From positions 23,913 to 61,529 of the forward strand of contig ONSC01000006.1 of NCBI GenBank assembly GCA_900320365.1: a DNA stretch of 37,617 nt, read 5' to 3'. Below, piece after piece: positions 7,748 through 16,407 of this stretch. Origin of the DNA: an uncultured Bacteroidales bacterium (GTDB lineage Bacteria > Bacteroidota > Bacteroidia > Bacteroidales > UBA932). A program made the translations under genes and the position numbers. Below the pieces are notes generated by a model, which saw only the letters and a list, made by a program, of their open reading frames with translations, was not told the origin of the DNA and ran no database searches. The stretch's first letter is position 1, and each line of letters opens with the position of its first letter.

Positions 7748-9586
7748 ATGGTCTCGTTGTTTTTAACAGCTCTTCTTGTTTCTGTTTTCATGACAGCCCA
7801 GGATATGCCCCGGATGGTGACTATTCCTCCCGGCACATTCACGATGGGAAGCGAGAGGGGTGGCTACGACCACGACGAGGCCCCAATCCATCAAGTGACA
7901 ATTTCCAGGGTATTCAGGATGAGCTCGACAGAGGTCACGAATATCCAATACGAGGAATTCAGGCCTGAACACAAAGCCCTGAGAGGAAAGGACGGTTTCT
8001 CAAAAGGCGACAATGAGGCTGTGGTGTTCGTCTCCTACGATGACGCCCTCGCCTACTGCGCCTGGCTATCAGAAAAGACCGGCAGGAATTATCGCCTTCC
8101 AACTGAGGCGGAGTGGGAATATGCCTGCAGGGCCGGGACCACGACTCCCTATTACACAGGCGAAGCTCTTCTTGGGGATATGCTCAAAAACCAAAAGACA
8201 GAAAGAGAACTGGTTCCGGTCTCTCTGGAAGTTGGGAAAGACACCCCCAACTCTTTCGGCCTGCACGGTATGCACGGAGGAGTCGAGGAATGGTGCCTGG
8301 ACTGGTACGGGGAGTATTCCCCCAAACCCGTCACTGATCCCGCAGGACCTTCAAAGGGTCTTTTCAGGGTCACAAGAGGAGGCAGCCACAACACTCCTGT
8401 TGAATATCTACGTAGCTCGTCAAGATCAGCGGCGATGCCTTCCGACAAGCACAGTCAGATTGGTTTCAGGGTCGTGGAAACCGACATTGTACCGAAAACA
8501 AGCAAAGTTGAGACTCCCAAATACCTCAACGAGAGCAAGGTAAGGCAAAGGGTGGCCAGATGGGCGAAACCATCTGAAGAGTCTGTGTGGGAAGACCCGA
8601 TTCCTTTCGTCATACCACCGACAGATGGCTCACCATTTTACAGCCACAACCACCAGCCTGCCATCACATGGTGCCGGAACGGGGACTTGCTGGCGATCTG
8701 GTTTTCCACGGACGCCGAGAGCGGCAGGGAGATGGTCGTTCTTGCCTCAAGGCTCCGCAAAGGAGCCCGGCAATGGGATCCGGCCTCTTTGTTCTTCAAA
8801 GTTCCTGACAGGAATATGACAGGAAGCGCCCTCCTCACTCTTGAGGACGGTACCATCATGCACGTCAATGGAGTCGCTGATTCCGGCGATTGGAAGAGGC
8901 TCGCTATGGTCGTCAGGCGAAGCTCCGACAACGGACGAAGCTGGTCCGAGCCTGTTTTAGCCGAATCGGAACACGCCGTCAGACATCAGGTTATAGCTGG
9001 GCCAATCATTCTTGCTGACAAAACCATCGTACAATGCTGCGACGCAGGTCCCGGCGGTGACGACGGCACGTCCATCCACCTCAGTCGGGACAATGGGAAG
9101 ACATGGAAAGACACTGGCGCCACAATTCCGGGAATACACGCCGGTATCGTGGAGCTTAAAGACGGAAGACTTATGGCTTTCGGAAGAGGCAACTCCATCG
9201 ACGGAAAGATGCCGGTGAGTTTCTCTTCCGACAAAGGATATACCTGGACCAGCGAAGCGAGTGGTTTCCCTCCAATCGGAAGCGGCCAAAGGCTCGTTCT
9301 GAAACGGCTTCAGGAGGGACCTATAATGCTCGCGACTTTCACGGAAGGAGGCATGACCATCTTTCTCTCCAACGATGAGGGACAGACCTGGACAAAGGGG
9401 AAACTTCTCTCTGACGGTTCGGGAAAAACCATCGCCGGCGGAGCCTGGACAGGCGATTTCAAAATGGATGACACCCATGCCGAGCCTAAGGGATATTTCG
9501 CTTGTGTCCAGACCCCGGACGGAATCATCCACCTCATATCCAGCCGTCTTCACTACCGATTCAACCTGCCTTGGCTCGAGAATTGA
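7748..9586 (+). CDS. Secreted fusion: FGE/SUMF1-like domain plus sialidase-like beta-propeller
   Basis: 612 residues. An uncleaved or Sec-type signal spans residues 1-18. Residues about 22-245 form an FGE-sulfatase/SUMF1 domain (IPPGTFTMGS, YRLPTEAEWEYACRAG, GGVEEWCLDWY, closing IGFRVV). Residues about 285-605 form a BNR/sialidase-like six-bladed propeller with four Asp boxes at 392-399, 446-453, 493-500 and 541-548. Active formylglycine-generating enzymes have paired Cys near the end of the domain. The equivalent stretch here is LRSSSRSAAM with no Cys, so the first half is probably non-catalytic and may bind ligand. The propeller may be a glycosidase or exo-sialidase-like enzyme; catalytic Arg triad assignment was not possible by eye. 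Its likely place is the periplasm or cell surface. Confidence 0.82.
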   Translation: MVSLFLTALLVSVFMTAQDMPRMVTIPPGTFTMGSERGGYDHDEAPIHQVTISRVFRMSSTEVTNIQYEEFRPEHKALRGKDGFSKGDNEAVVFVSYDDALAYCAWLSEKTGRNYRLPTEAEWEYACRAGTTTPYYTGEALLGDMLKNQKTERELVPVSLEVGKDTPNSFGLHGMHGGVEEWCLDWYGEYSPKPVTDPAGPSKGLFRVTRGGSHNTPVEYLRSSSRSAAMPSDKHSQIGFRVVETDIVPKTSKVETPKYLNESKVRQRVARWAKPSEESVWEDPIPFVIPPTDGSPFYSHNHQPAITWCRNGDLLAIWFSTDAESGREMVVLASRLRKGARQWDPASLFFKVPDRNMTGSALLTLEDGTIMHVNGVADSGDWKRLAMVVRRSSDNGRSWSEPVLAESEHAVRHQVIAGPIILADKTIVQCCDAGPGGDDGTSIHLSRDNGKTWKDTGATIPGIHAGIVELKDGRLMAFGRGNSIDGKMPVSFSSDKGYTWTSEASGFPPIGSGQRLVLKRLQEGPIMLATFTEGGMTIFLSNDEGQTWTKGKLLSDGSGKTIAGGAWTGDFKMDDTHAEPKGYFACVQTPDGIIHLISSRLHYRFNLPWLEN

Positions 9587-9602
9587 TTGTGGTATCCATT
9601 AA

Positions 9603-10013
9603 TTGAATGTATCTCATAACATCACATGGCGCGACAAGGACACCGAGTGGGATTACGATGTCGTCAAAAACGAGATTGTGATAAAGAGGATAGACCCGAA
9701 AAAGGAATCCAAGAATGAAGGTGATGTCGAGCTGTTCAAAGGCATCACTGAAGGATACGACGTCACCATCGCCAAAGAGACAGAGAAGCTCTGGTATCTC
9801 AAATGCAAGAAATCAAGGGCCAACAAAAACGATGACGATCCCAAGAATATGGATCTCGTTGTCGAGAAAGGCACCTATAATCCTAGAAGCTTGAGCGCCA
9901 AAATGAAATGTGTCACGGTAACGATGAGGGATCTCACCTACGGTGTGAGTGAGAAGCAAGTCACCTTCAACGCGGCCGATCACCCCGGCGCCAATATCAT
10001 CGATAAGCGTTAA
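9603..10013 (+). CDS. Small protein of unknown function
   Basis: 136 residues if the TTG at 9603 is used. An in-frame TAA directly precedes it and there is no in-frame ATG for about 80 codons, so the start is unusual and uncertain. The product is soluble-looking, without a signal peptide or membrane helix, highly charged, and rich in beta-prone stretches (DYDVVKNEIVIKRI, CVTVTMRDLTYGV). Codon use resembles the neighbours, which supports it being a real gene. It follows the FGE/sialidase-like gene by 16 bp and may be cotranscribed with it, and it ends in a convergent arrangement with the TPR gene. I do not recognise the family. Confidence 0.5.
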   Translation: MNVSHNITWRDKDTEWDYDVVKNEIVIKRIDPKKESKNEGDVELFKGITEGYDVTIAKETEKLWYLKCKKSRANKNDDDPKNMDLVVEKGTYNPRSLSAKMKCVTVTMRDLTYGVSEKQVTFNAADHPGANIIDKR

Positions 10014-10024
10014 AAAAAACGCCG

Positions 10025-10951
10025 CTACAAAGCTGAGAGCCTCGCCTGTGCCGAGGCTTTTTCCATTTCGTCCGGAGTCACCTTGATCAGCATCGGAAGG
10101 TACTTCTTCTCGAGCTTTGCGTTTTTGTCGTTACGAGCCAGGAGAACACAATTCTTGATGGTGGCATAGTCATCTGGATGCTTTTTCAGGACCTTGTTGT
10201 ACATCTTTAGGGCGTTCTTGCTGTCCTTTTTGTAGACAAGGTAGTAGGAGCCGATGTTAGTCATGTACTGTATGGCGTCCGGATAGTACGAGAGCATCCT
10301 CTCGGAGAGTTCCTTGAAAGCCTCATAAGAGGTAGGAGTTCCGATCTTGTAAAACGCGAAGCAGCAATCCTGCATCACCGCTGGGAAGAGATCCTTGTCA
10401 GAAACGAGCCCGGGATACTCCCATGTCGGATGACCATGGCCGTCGTAATCTATCAATGACCTGAGGGTCTCCAGAGCCATGTCTGGGCTGTCTTTCTCAT
10501 AATCGAGCAGAGCGGAGATTTTGAACGCCCTCAGGTCCAAACGGTTCTGGTTCAGCTCAATAGCCTTATCAATCGCCTGGGTGGCCTTACCGAAAAGCTC
10601 GTCATCGAAACTTGAGATAATGAAGTAGTTCACATCATTTCCGAGCGAATCCTTCAAAGACAGTGAAGGGGCCTCTCCAAGATAACGGTTCCCTTCCTTC
10701 TGCTCAATACTCTCGGAGCGGCTCTTAGTATAATAATATGTGAACTTCCCCAGAAGCATGTCCAAATCGTCGGGATAATCCTTCTCCCACTTCTGAAGAT
10801 GGGTCTCAATGCCCACACCCGCGACTCCCAGTTTGGAGACCAAAAGGTTATAACGATCGAGATAATCCTTCTGGGAAGGTTTCACCTGGGCGGCCAAAGG
10901 AAGGGCGAAGACGACCGTGACTAAGGCCAAAAGTAATTTCCTCATATTCAT
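10025..10951 (-). CDS. Exported tetratricopeptide-repeat protein
   Basis: 308 residues from the ATG whose first bases overlap the rsmF stop (ATGA). The frame extends 15 codons upstream, but the chosen start puts the signal peptide (MNMRKLLLALVTVVFALPLAAQ) at the N-terminus. The mature part is helical, with TPR-like units near 100-200 and a clear one around 210-270 (YYLVYKKDSKNALKMYNKVLKKHP). TPR proteins are scaffolds for protein contacts; this one probably works in the periplasm. It is the last gene of the pyrE-SRPBCC-rsmF-TPR unit. Its coding end carries a terminator hairpin serving the opposite strand. No enzymatic motif was seen. Confidence 0.8.
   Translation of the reverse strand: MNMRKLLLALVTVVFALPLAAQVKPSQKDYLDRYNLLVSKLGVAGVGIETHLQKWEKDYPDDLDMLLGKFTYYYTKSRSESIEQKEGNRYLGEAPSLSLKDSLGNDVNYFIISSFDDELFGKATQAIDKAIELNQNRLDLRAFKISALLDYEKDSPDMALETLRSLIDYDGHGHPTWEYPGLVSDKDLFPAVMQDCCFAFYKIGTPTSYEAFKELSERMLSYYPDAIQYMTNIGSYYLVYKKDSKNALKMYNKVLKKHPDDYATIKNCVLLARNDKNAKLEKKYLPMLIKVTPDEMEKASAQARLSAL
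10038..10062 (+). terminator. Intrinsic terminator lying within the end of the convergent TPR gene
   Basis: A 7-bp perfect stem (AGCCTCG / CGAGGCT, 10038-10044 and 10052-10058) with a 7-base loop is followed by a run of T. It would end plus-strand transcription 25 bp past the small unknown gene, while also encoding the C-terminus of the minus-strand TPR protein. Confidence 0.5.
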
Positions 10952-12297
10952 AAATCTATTCTTATTCTTCTTTCTAGTGGGTGTAGATTGTTCCACCTTC
11001 TACCAATATTCTTAACAAAGCCGAGGGGATGCCCCTCATGGCAAACTATCAAGTAACCTTCAGGTTGTCCTTCAATGAATATGCCGTCCCGGTGGAGATA
11101 CCTCAATGAGGTCTCCTTGTCCAGCTCCACCGCCGGATATTTGTCAAGCGGCGGTTCGATGCTGAGGGCCCAGTCGGACGAAGGCACGAAATCCCGTCCC
11201 TTGGCGATTCCCTTCTCAAGGCCGTTCCGCAAAGGCTTGAGAATGTCAATTCCTTGGCGGGTAGTCCCGGCCGGAGAAGTCTTCTCAAGAATAGATACGA
11301 ACTGTCCCTCCCCTTTCACGAATCCCGGAACAAGCTGGCCACCAGTCCTTGTCTTAATCACTCCCGGAAGGCTTGAATATTCATAATCAATTATTTCCGC
11401 TCCAAGTTCCTCAGCAGTCCACTCGACATTGGAGTCATTTTCGGCCTCCTCGAAAGTGCAGGTTGAGTAGATCAGCAGGCCTCCCTTCTTGAGGCTAGGC
11501 CACGCGTCAGCGAGAATCCTTTTCTGGCGGGCGGCGCATAGGTCAACCGCCTCCGGGGACCAGTCTTCAACCGCCTTGGGATCTTTACGGAACATCCCTT
11601 CGCCTGAGCAAGGGACATCGGCTACTATTATGTCGAAATACCCTTCCAATACGGCGAAGGCTTTAGGGTCACGGGAAGTCACGACCACATTGGGATCACC
11701 CCATATCGCCACATTGTCGGCCAGAATGGATGCCCTGTTTCTCATGACTTCATTCGCTACCAGCTGGAATGAGTCGCCGAATCGTTCCCGCAGTGAGGTT
11801 GAGATATCTGTCGTCTTGCCTCCGGGGGCGGCGCATAGATCCAGCACCCGGATAGGCCTTCCAAGGGCCTCGAAACGGGTTAAATGCTCCCTGAGGATGT
11901 GGCCGACGATCATGGCTGATGAGTCCTGGACATAATAGCATCCAGCGTGGAACAAAGGGTCCATCACGAACCTCGGCCGCTCCGCCAACATCACCCCATA
12001 CTGGTTCCACGGCACCTTCTCGCAGGTCTCGTCTTCCCAGAAGGGCCTTAGGGGCTCGACCGCCTCGCTTCGCTCGGCCCCACCGTTCGCTTCGCTCACG
12101 GTCCCCCCTCTTAACGTGCCGAGGGTGGCAGTGGTCTCGTCCCCTAAGCCCTTCTGGAAAGACAAAAGCTTGAAGGGGTTAAGGCGGATGGATACTGAGG
12201 GGGGAAGGGAAAAGGCTTCGAAGGCGACACGGGCTTTCTCCGGCCCGACCGCCCTGGAAAGGATGTCCATCAAGACCCTGTCCTCGATTCCCTCCAT
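10948..12297 (-). CDS. rsmF: RsmF/YebU-like rRNA (cytosine-C5) methyltransferase with in-frame repeat insertion
   Basis: 449 residues. It is a SAM-dependent methyltransferase of the NOL1/NOP2/Sun type, with SAM motif DLCAAPGGKT at 153-162, motif IV DVPCSGEGMF, and motif VI STCTF with the catalytic Cys. A C-terminal RNA-binding (PUA/FAU-like) segment ends in GFVKNIGRRWNNLHP. It should methylate a 16S or 23S rRNA cytosine; whether it acts as RsmF or a related enzyme is inferred. Between SIRLNPFK and the conserved VPWN segment lie about 45 extra residues. Residues 53-82 of these are encoded by an 87-bp repeat that also occurs in ispH, here read in the opposite direction. The ATG is six bases after the SRPBCC stop. 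The insertion sits before the catalytic domain, so activity is probably kept. Confidence 0.88.
   Translation of the reverse strand: MEGIEDRVLMDILSRAVGPEKARVAFEAFSLPPSVSIRLNPFKLLSFQKGLGDETTATLGTLRGGTVSEANGGAERSEAVEPLRPFWEDETCEKVPWNQYGVMLAERPRFVMDPLFHAGCYYVQDSSAMIVGHILREHLTRFEALGRPIRVLDLCAAPGGKTTDISTSLRERFGDSFQLVANEVMRNRASILADNVAIWGDPNVVVTSRDPKAFAVLEGYFDIIVADVPCSGEGMFRKDPKAVEDWSPEAVDLCAARQKRILADAWPSLKKGGLLIYSTCTFEEAENDSNVEWTAEELGAEIIDYEYSSLPGVIKTRTGGQLVPGFVKGEGQFVSILEKTSPAGTTRQGIDILKPLRNGLEKGIAKGRDFVPSSDWALSIEPPLDKYPAVELDKETSLRYLHRDGIFIEGQPEGYLIVCHEGHPLGFVKNIGRRWNNLHPLERRIRIDL
12031..12163. repeat. In-frame palindromic element copy 1 (inside rsmF)
   Basis: The core 12053-12139 (87 bp) matches 34395-34490 in ispH at about 83 of 87 aligned bases. 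The one length difference is a 9-bp gap. The core lies between inverted arms 12031-12054 and 12141-12163, which match for about 22 bases with one gap (CCCCTAAG, CCCTTCTGG and AAGAC in each arm). The element is free of stops in the reading frame used and encodes rsmF residues about 46-89. Relative to the host gene it has the opposite orientation to the ispH copy. Confidence 0.8.
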
Positions 12298-12303
12298 CTG
12301 CCT

Positions 12304-12789
12304 CTATGCCTGACCCTGCCTCTTGGCGAGTTCCTCCTGCATCTTCCGCATGGTCTCCTCGTCAATCCCCTCCGGCATCCTGCCCTCGGAGACAGACACC
12401 AAGCCATCCACGACCTTGTCGAGAGCCTCCTTGATCTTTCCGGAAAGCATCATTTTCATCATGAGATTGAGGTCGGCGTGAAACTCTATGTGGAAGTCAG
12501 TCCTTTGGGAGCCGTCCGGGACAGCGTCAAAATGAAGTGAGCCACCGAAACTGAACGGGGCCCCGTTATCGACGAACTGAATCAGCGAATAAGGGACACG
12601 ATCCCTGACCATGATTCCGATCTTGAAGCCCTGGACTGTGGCCGTGATCGTGTCATAGTCCGCCTCCACTCCCTGACGCTTGTCCTCAGGGAGCATCTGG
12701 AGGAAGTTCCTCATGTCCACGAATGCCATGTAAAGCTCAAATGGAGACTTCGCGACTATCCCATGTTTGCTGCTTATCTCTGTATTCAT
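12304..12789 (-). CDS. SRPBCC (START-like) family protein
   Basis: 161 residues, no signal peptide. The length, the N-terminal pattern (a strand, then SPFELYMAFVDMRNFLQMLP) and a closing amphipathic helix (MLSGKIKEALDKVVDGLV) fit an SRPBCC/polyketide-cyclase-like helix-grip fold. These proteins bind hydrophobic ligands in a central pocket; the ligand here is unknown. The last 25 residues are a Glu/Gln/Met-rich tail. It lies 12 bp after pyrE and 6 bp before rsmF, so it is almost certainly cotranscribed with them. The ATG is at the complement of 12787-12789. The fold assignment is from sequence pattern only. Confidence 0.7.
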   Translation of the reverse strand: MNTEISSKHGIVAKSPFELYMAFVDMRNFLQMLPEDKRQGVEADYDTITATVQGFKIGIMVRDRVPYSLIQFVDNGAPFSFGGSLHFDAVPDGSQRTDFHIEFHADLNLMMKMMLSGKIKEALDKVVDGLVSVSEGRMPEGIDEETMRKMQEELAKRQGQA

Positions 12790-12801
12790 ATTCCTATTTT
12801 A

Positions 12802-13440
12802 TTATCTATTCCAATTCGCGGGATCCCGACGCCACTCCTGGAGCAACTCTGTCTCTGACTGGCCGACAATGCCCTCGGCCGTGGCCTCCTCAATAAGCGC
12901 GCCATAGTTCGAAAGGGTCACGAGAGGCACCCCGGCCTCCTTGAACCTCTCAGCGGCGAGGTCAAATCCGTATGTGAATATCGCCACCATCCCGAGCACC
13001 TCAGCTCCAGCCTTCCGCAAGGCATCAACAGCCGCGAGGCTACTCATCCCTGTAGAGATAAGGTCCTCTATCACAACGACTTTCGCTCCTTCTGGAAGCT
13101 TACCCTCAATCTGGGAGCCTGTACCATGATCCTTCGGCTTAGGACGGACATAGACAAATGGCTTGCCGAGCCTGTCAGCGGCCAGGACACCGTGAGCGAT
13201 AGCGCCGGTGGCAACTCCAGCCACCACCTCAGCCTCAGGGTAAAGCTCATTGACCTTCGCGGCGAAAGCCTCAGCCACCATCGAGCGCAAAGAGGGGTCG
13301 GATAGAATACGGCGGTTGTCGCAATAAATCGGCGAGTGCCACCCGGAGGCCCAGGTGAACGGCTGATCCGGCTTCAATAGGACGGCGCCGATCCGGAGCA
13401 GCCCCTCCGCCAGTTTTCTATCTATATGTTCCATATTCAT
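12802..13440 (-). CDS. pyrE: Orotate phosphoribosyltransferase
   Basis: 212 residues. It converts orotate and PRPP to OMP in pyrimidine synthesis, in the cytoplasm. Visible are FTWASGWHSPIYCDNR in the N-terminal part, RPKPKDHGTGSQIEG (the flexible catalytic loop), and the PRPP-binding motif VVVIEDLISTGMS. The length is normal for the family. The start chosen is MNMEHIDRK. The frame extends 50 codons further upstream but would overlap the divergent Nudix gene and lacks homology-like sequence. It heads a four-gene minus-strand unit. A consensus -7 box lies 35 bp upstream of its start. Confidence 0.95.
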   Translation of the reverse strand: MNMEHIDRKLAEGLLRIGAVLLKPDQPFTWASGWHSPIYCDNRRILSDPSLRSMVAEAFAAKVNELYPEAEVVAGVATGAIAHGVLAADRLGKPFVYVRPKPKDHGTGSQIEGKLPEGAKVVVIEDLISTGMSSLAAVDALRKAGAEVLGMVAIFTYGFDLAAERFKEAGVPLVTLSNYGALIEEATAEGIVGQSETELLQEWRRDPANWNR

Positions 13441-13474
13441 TTCAAATGATTTTATAAATTCGCGTCGTAGCTTA

Positions 13475-13482
13475 CAAATATA
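13475..13482 (-). promoter_or_regulatory. Bacteroidetes-type -7 box for pyrE
   Basis: Read on the minus strand the bases are TATATTTG, an exact TAnnTTTG match, 35 bp upstream of the pyrE ATG in the 60-bp divergent gap with the Nudix gene. A TTG lies about 17 bp further upstream as a poor -33 element. Confidence 0.6.
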
Positions 13483-13491
13483 GCGATTTAA

Positions 13492-14133
<642 letters not shown>

Positions 14134-14157
14134 AAAGTATCGGAATAATAGATATTT

Positions 14158-15207
14158 ATGAAACTCTCCCAATTCCAGTTCCTCCTTCCCAAGGAGCGCG
14201 TGGCCCAGGAACCCACAAGATGGCGTGATGAATGCAAACTCATGGTTGTCCATAAGGACACCGGCGAGATCGAGCATAGGATTTTCAAAGACATCATCGA
14301 TTATTTCGGGAAAGGTGACACCTTTGTCCTGAACGACACGAAAGTATTTCCCGCGAGGCTTTACGGAAAGAAAGAGAAGACTGGAGCGGACATCATGGTG
14401 TTCCTGCTCAGGGAGCTCAACCGAGAGCAGCATCTTTGGGATGTGATCGTGGATCCGGCCAGGAAGATAAGGATTGGCAATAAGCTTTATTTCGGTGAGG
14501 ACCAGAGCCTAGTTGCCGAGGTGATCGACAACACAACTTCCAGGGGACGCACATTGCGTTTCCTCTACGATGGCTCTTACGAGGATTTCAAGCAGTCACT
14601 GTTCAGCCTCGGCGAGCTTCCTGTCCCCAAATGGGTCAAGAGCAAAGTCACAGCTGAGGACAAGGAGAATTACCAGACCATATTCGCTGACAAAGAGGGA
14701 GCCGTGGCTGTTCCCGCCGCCGGAACCCACTTCAGCAGGGAGCTGTTCAACAGGATGATCCTCAAGGATATTGATAAAGCTTTCATCACCGTCCACATGG
14801 GCATCGGGCAGTTCCGCAGGGTCGATGTGGAGGATCTGTCGAAGCACAGGATGGACTCAGAGCGCCTGATTGTCGGAGAGGATGCATGCCGTATCATCAA
14901 CAAGGCCAAGAACGGCGGCCATAAAGTGGTCGCCATAGGCACCACAGTGATGCGGGGACTGGAGACCTACGTCACCACCACCCATGAGGTCAAGCCTTAC
15001 GACGGATGGACGAACAAGTTCATATTCCCGCCCTACGAGTTCTCGATTCCAGACGCTATCGTGTCAGGTTTCCATCTCCCGGAATCGACGATGCTCATGG
15101 CCGTGGCTGCTTTCGGAGGCTTCGACAACGTCATGAACGCCTACAAGGTCGCCCTTGAGCAAGACTATCGCTTCGGCCCTTACGGCGATGCGATGCTCGT
15201 TCTCTAG
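14158..15207 (+). CDS. queA: S-adenosylmethionine:tRNA ribosyltransferase-isomerase
   Basis: 349 residues, the usual length for QueA. It transfers and isomerises the ribosyl part of SAM onto 7-aminomethyl-7-deazaguanine in tRNA, giving epoxyqueuosine at the wobble position of Asp, Asn, His and Tyr tRNAs. Supporting segments are the N-terminal LPKERVAQEPTRWRDECKL, FVLNDTKVFPARLYG, AVAVPAAGTHFSRELF, TVHMGIGQFRRV and FHLPESTMLMAVAAF. Bacteroidetes QueA starts like this one. It precedes dprA by 26 bp, with a small 7-bp-stem hairpin (15203-15221) at the junction. Confidence 0.95.
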   Translation: MKLSQFQFLLPKERVAQEPTRWRDECKLMVVHKDTGEIEHRIFKDIIDYFGKGDTFVLNDTKVFPARLYGKKEKTGADIMVFLLRELNREQHLWDVIVDPARKIRIGNKLYFGEDQSLVAEVIDNTTSRGRTLRFLYDGSYEDFKQSLFSLGELPVPKWVKSKVTAEDKENYQTIFADKEGAVAVPAAGTHFSRELFNRMILKDIDKAFITVHMGIGQFRRVDVEDLSKHRMDSERLIVGEDACRIINKAKNGGHKVVAIGTTVMRGLETYVTTTHEVKPYDGWTNKFIFPPYEFSIPDAIVSGFHLPESTMLMAVAAFGGFDNVMNAYKVALEQDYRFGPYGDAMLVL

Positions 15208-15233
15208 GGAGACCCCCTAGATATTAATAAACT

Positions 15234-16406
15234 ATGGAAAATTTCAATGAGGAAAGAGCGTGCCTATGCGCGCTCAACCGGGTTTTCGGATTCGAGCCGA
15301 AAATCGGGAGAGGCCTGGTGGAGGCCTTCGGCGGCGCCGCTGCCGTGTTCAAAGTTCCACAAAATGAGGTTATAGAGTTTCTGGGTCGATTCGCCAGGAC
15401 GAGATACGCTTCCATGATCACCGGAAGCGCATTCGAATCCGCATCAATCGAGTTGGAGAGGCTGGCGGCCAAAGGTTGCCGCTTCATAGGTATTGGCGAG
15501 CCCGGATACCCGAAGGCGCTGATCGAATGCGATGACCCGCCATTGGGGCTATATTACAAAGGTGTCCTTCCGCCCGAGGATGTTTTTGACAAAAGACCGC
15601 AAATCGCCGTGATCGGCACAAGGAATCTATCCTATTATGGCAGGGACTGGTGTCGGAATATCGTGGAAGCCCTTTCTAAGGCGAAGATCAAACCAATGAT
15701 TGTCAGTGGGTTGGCACTCGGTGTGGATGTGACCGCACACAAAGCCGCCCTGGACTTCGGGCTTCCGACCATCGGAGTCATGGCGACAGGGATCGACGGT
15801 TTATATCCACCTCAAAACGAGAAGGTGGGAAAAGTGATGTCCGAGACACCTGGAAGCGCCTTGATCACAGATTATCCCCCCGGCACCGAGGCGGTCAGGA
15901 TTAATTTCCTGCGACGGAACAGGATCATCGCAGGGATGTGCTCGGCAACTATCCTGGTTGAGTCCAAGATCAAAGGTGGCGGAATGATGACCGCCCGGCT
16001 GGCGAATTCTTATGACAGGGAGGTCTATGCTCTTCCCGGCAGGATTGACGACCCTTTGTCTCAGGGATGTAACATGCTGATAAGGGAGAATATAGCCGCA
16101 CCGATAGGTGATCTGGCTGAACTGGTCGAGAGACTTGGGCTTGGCAGGACAGGCATATCCCTGAAATCTGATTTCAAGGCTGAGGTTGAGGATTGCTATT
16201 CTTCTCTGGATGAGAACACAAGGAAAGACATCCTCAAAATCGCCATGGCGGTTAAAGCCAGGCGTGGAATCGGCGTCGATGAGCTTTGCTCCCTGCTCGG
16301 ATGGACTTTCAGCAAGGTCAGCAGGATAGTCAATACCCTTGAGTGTGACGGCCTCATTTCTGTCGACCTGCTTCAGCATTGCTTCCCAAGAGTCGCGAAA
16401 GCGTGA
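15234..16406 (+). CDS. dprA: DNA-processing protein DprA
   Basis: 390 residues. DprA loads RecA on incoming single-stranded DNA during natural transformation. An N-terminal SAM/HhH-like region (1-70) is followed by the Rossmann domain at about 75-300, with IGTRNLSYYGRDWC, SGLALGVDVTAHKAAL and GTGSA-like loops (METPGSALITDYPPGTE). A winged-helix domain lies at about 320-385. Motifs and length fit full DprA. Its stop is followed one base later by the tatD ATG. Whether this organism is competent cannot be told from one gene, because DprA is widespread in non-competent species. Confidence 0.93.
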   Translation: MENFNEERACLCALNRVFGFEPKIGRGLVEAFGGAAAVFKVPQNEVIEFLGRFARTRYASMITGSAFESASIELERLAAKGCRFIGIGEPGYPKALIECDDPPLGLYYKGVLPPEDVFDKRPQIAVIGTRNLSYYGRDWCRNIVEALSKAKIKPMIVSGLALGVDVTAHKAALDFGLPTIGVMATGIDGLYPPQNEKVGKVMSETPGSALITDYPPGTEAVRINFLRRNRIIAGMCSATILVESKIKGGGMMTARLANSYDREVYALPGRIDDPLSQGCNMLIRENIAAPIGDLAELVERLGLGRTGISLKSDFKAEVEDCYSSLDENTRKDILKIAMAVKARRGIGVDELCSLLGWTFSKVSRIVNTLECDGLISVDLLQHCFPRVAKA

Positions 16407-16407
16407 A

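Noticed and set aside
9250..9275. GCGAAGCGAG in the sialidase-like gene, as in the in-frame element
   Set aside because: Only about 11 bases match and they encode a normal residue run next to an Asp box; no inverted arms or extra residues.
12025..12141. 9-bp direct repeat GGTCTCGTC at 12025-12033 and 12133-12141 as a target-site duplication
   Set aside because: It overlaps the inverted arms and the core, and no matching duplication is seen at the ispH copy.
15203..15221. Hairpin between queA and dprA as a terminator
   Set aside because: Stem of 7 bp without a T-run and only 26 bp between same-strand genes; at most an mRNA structure.
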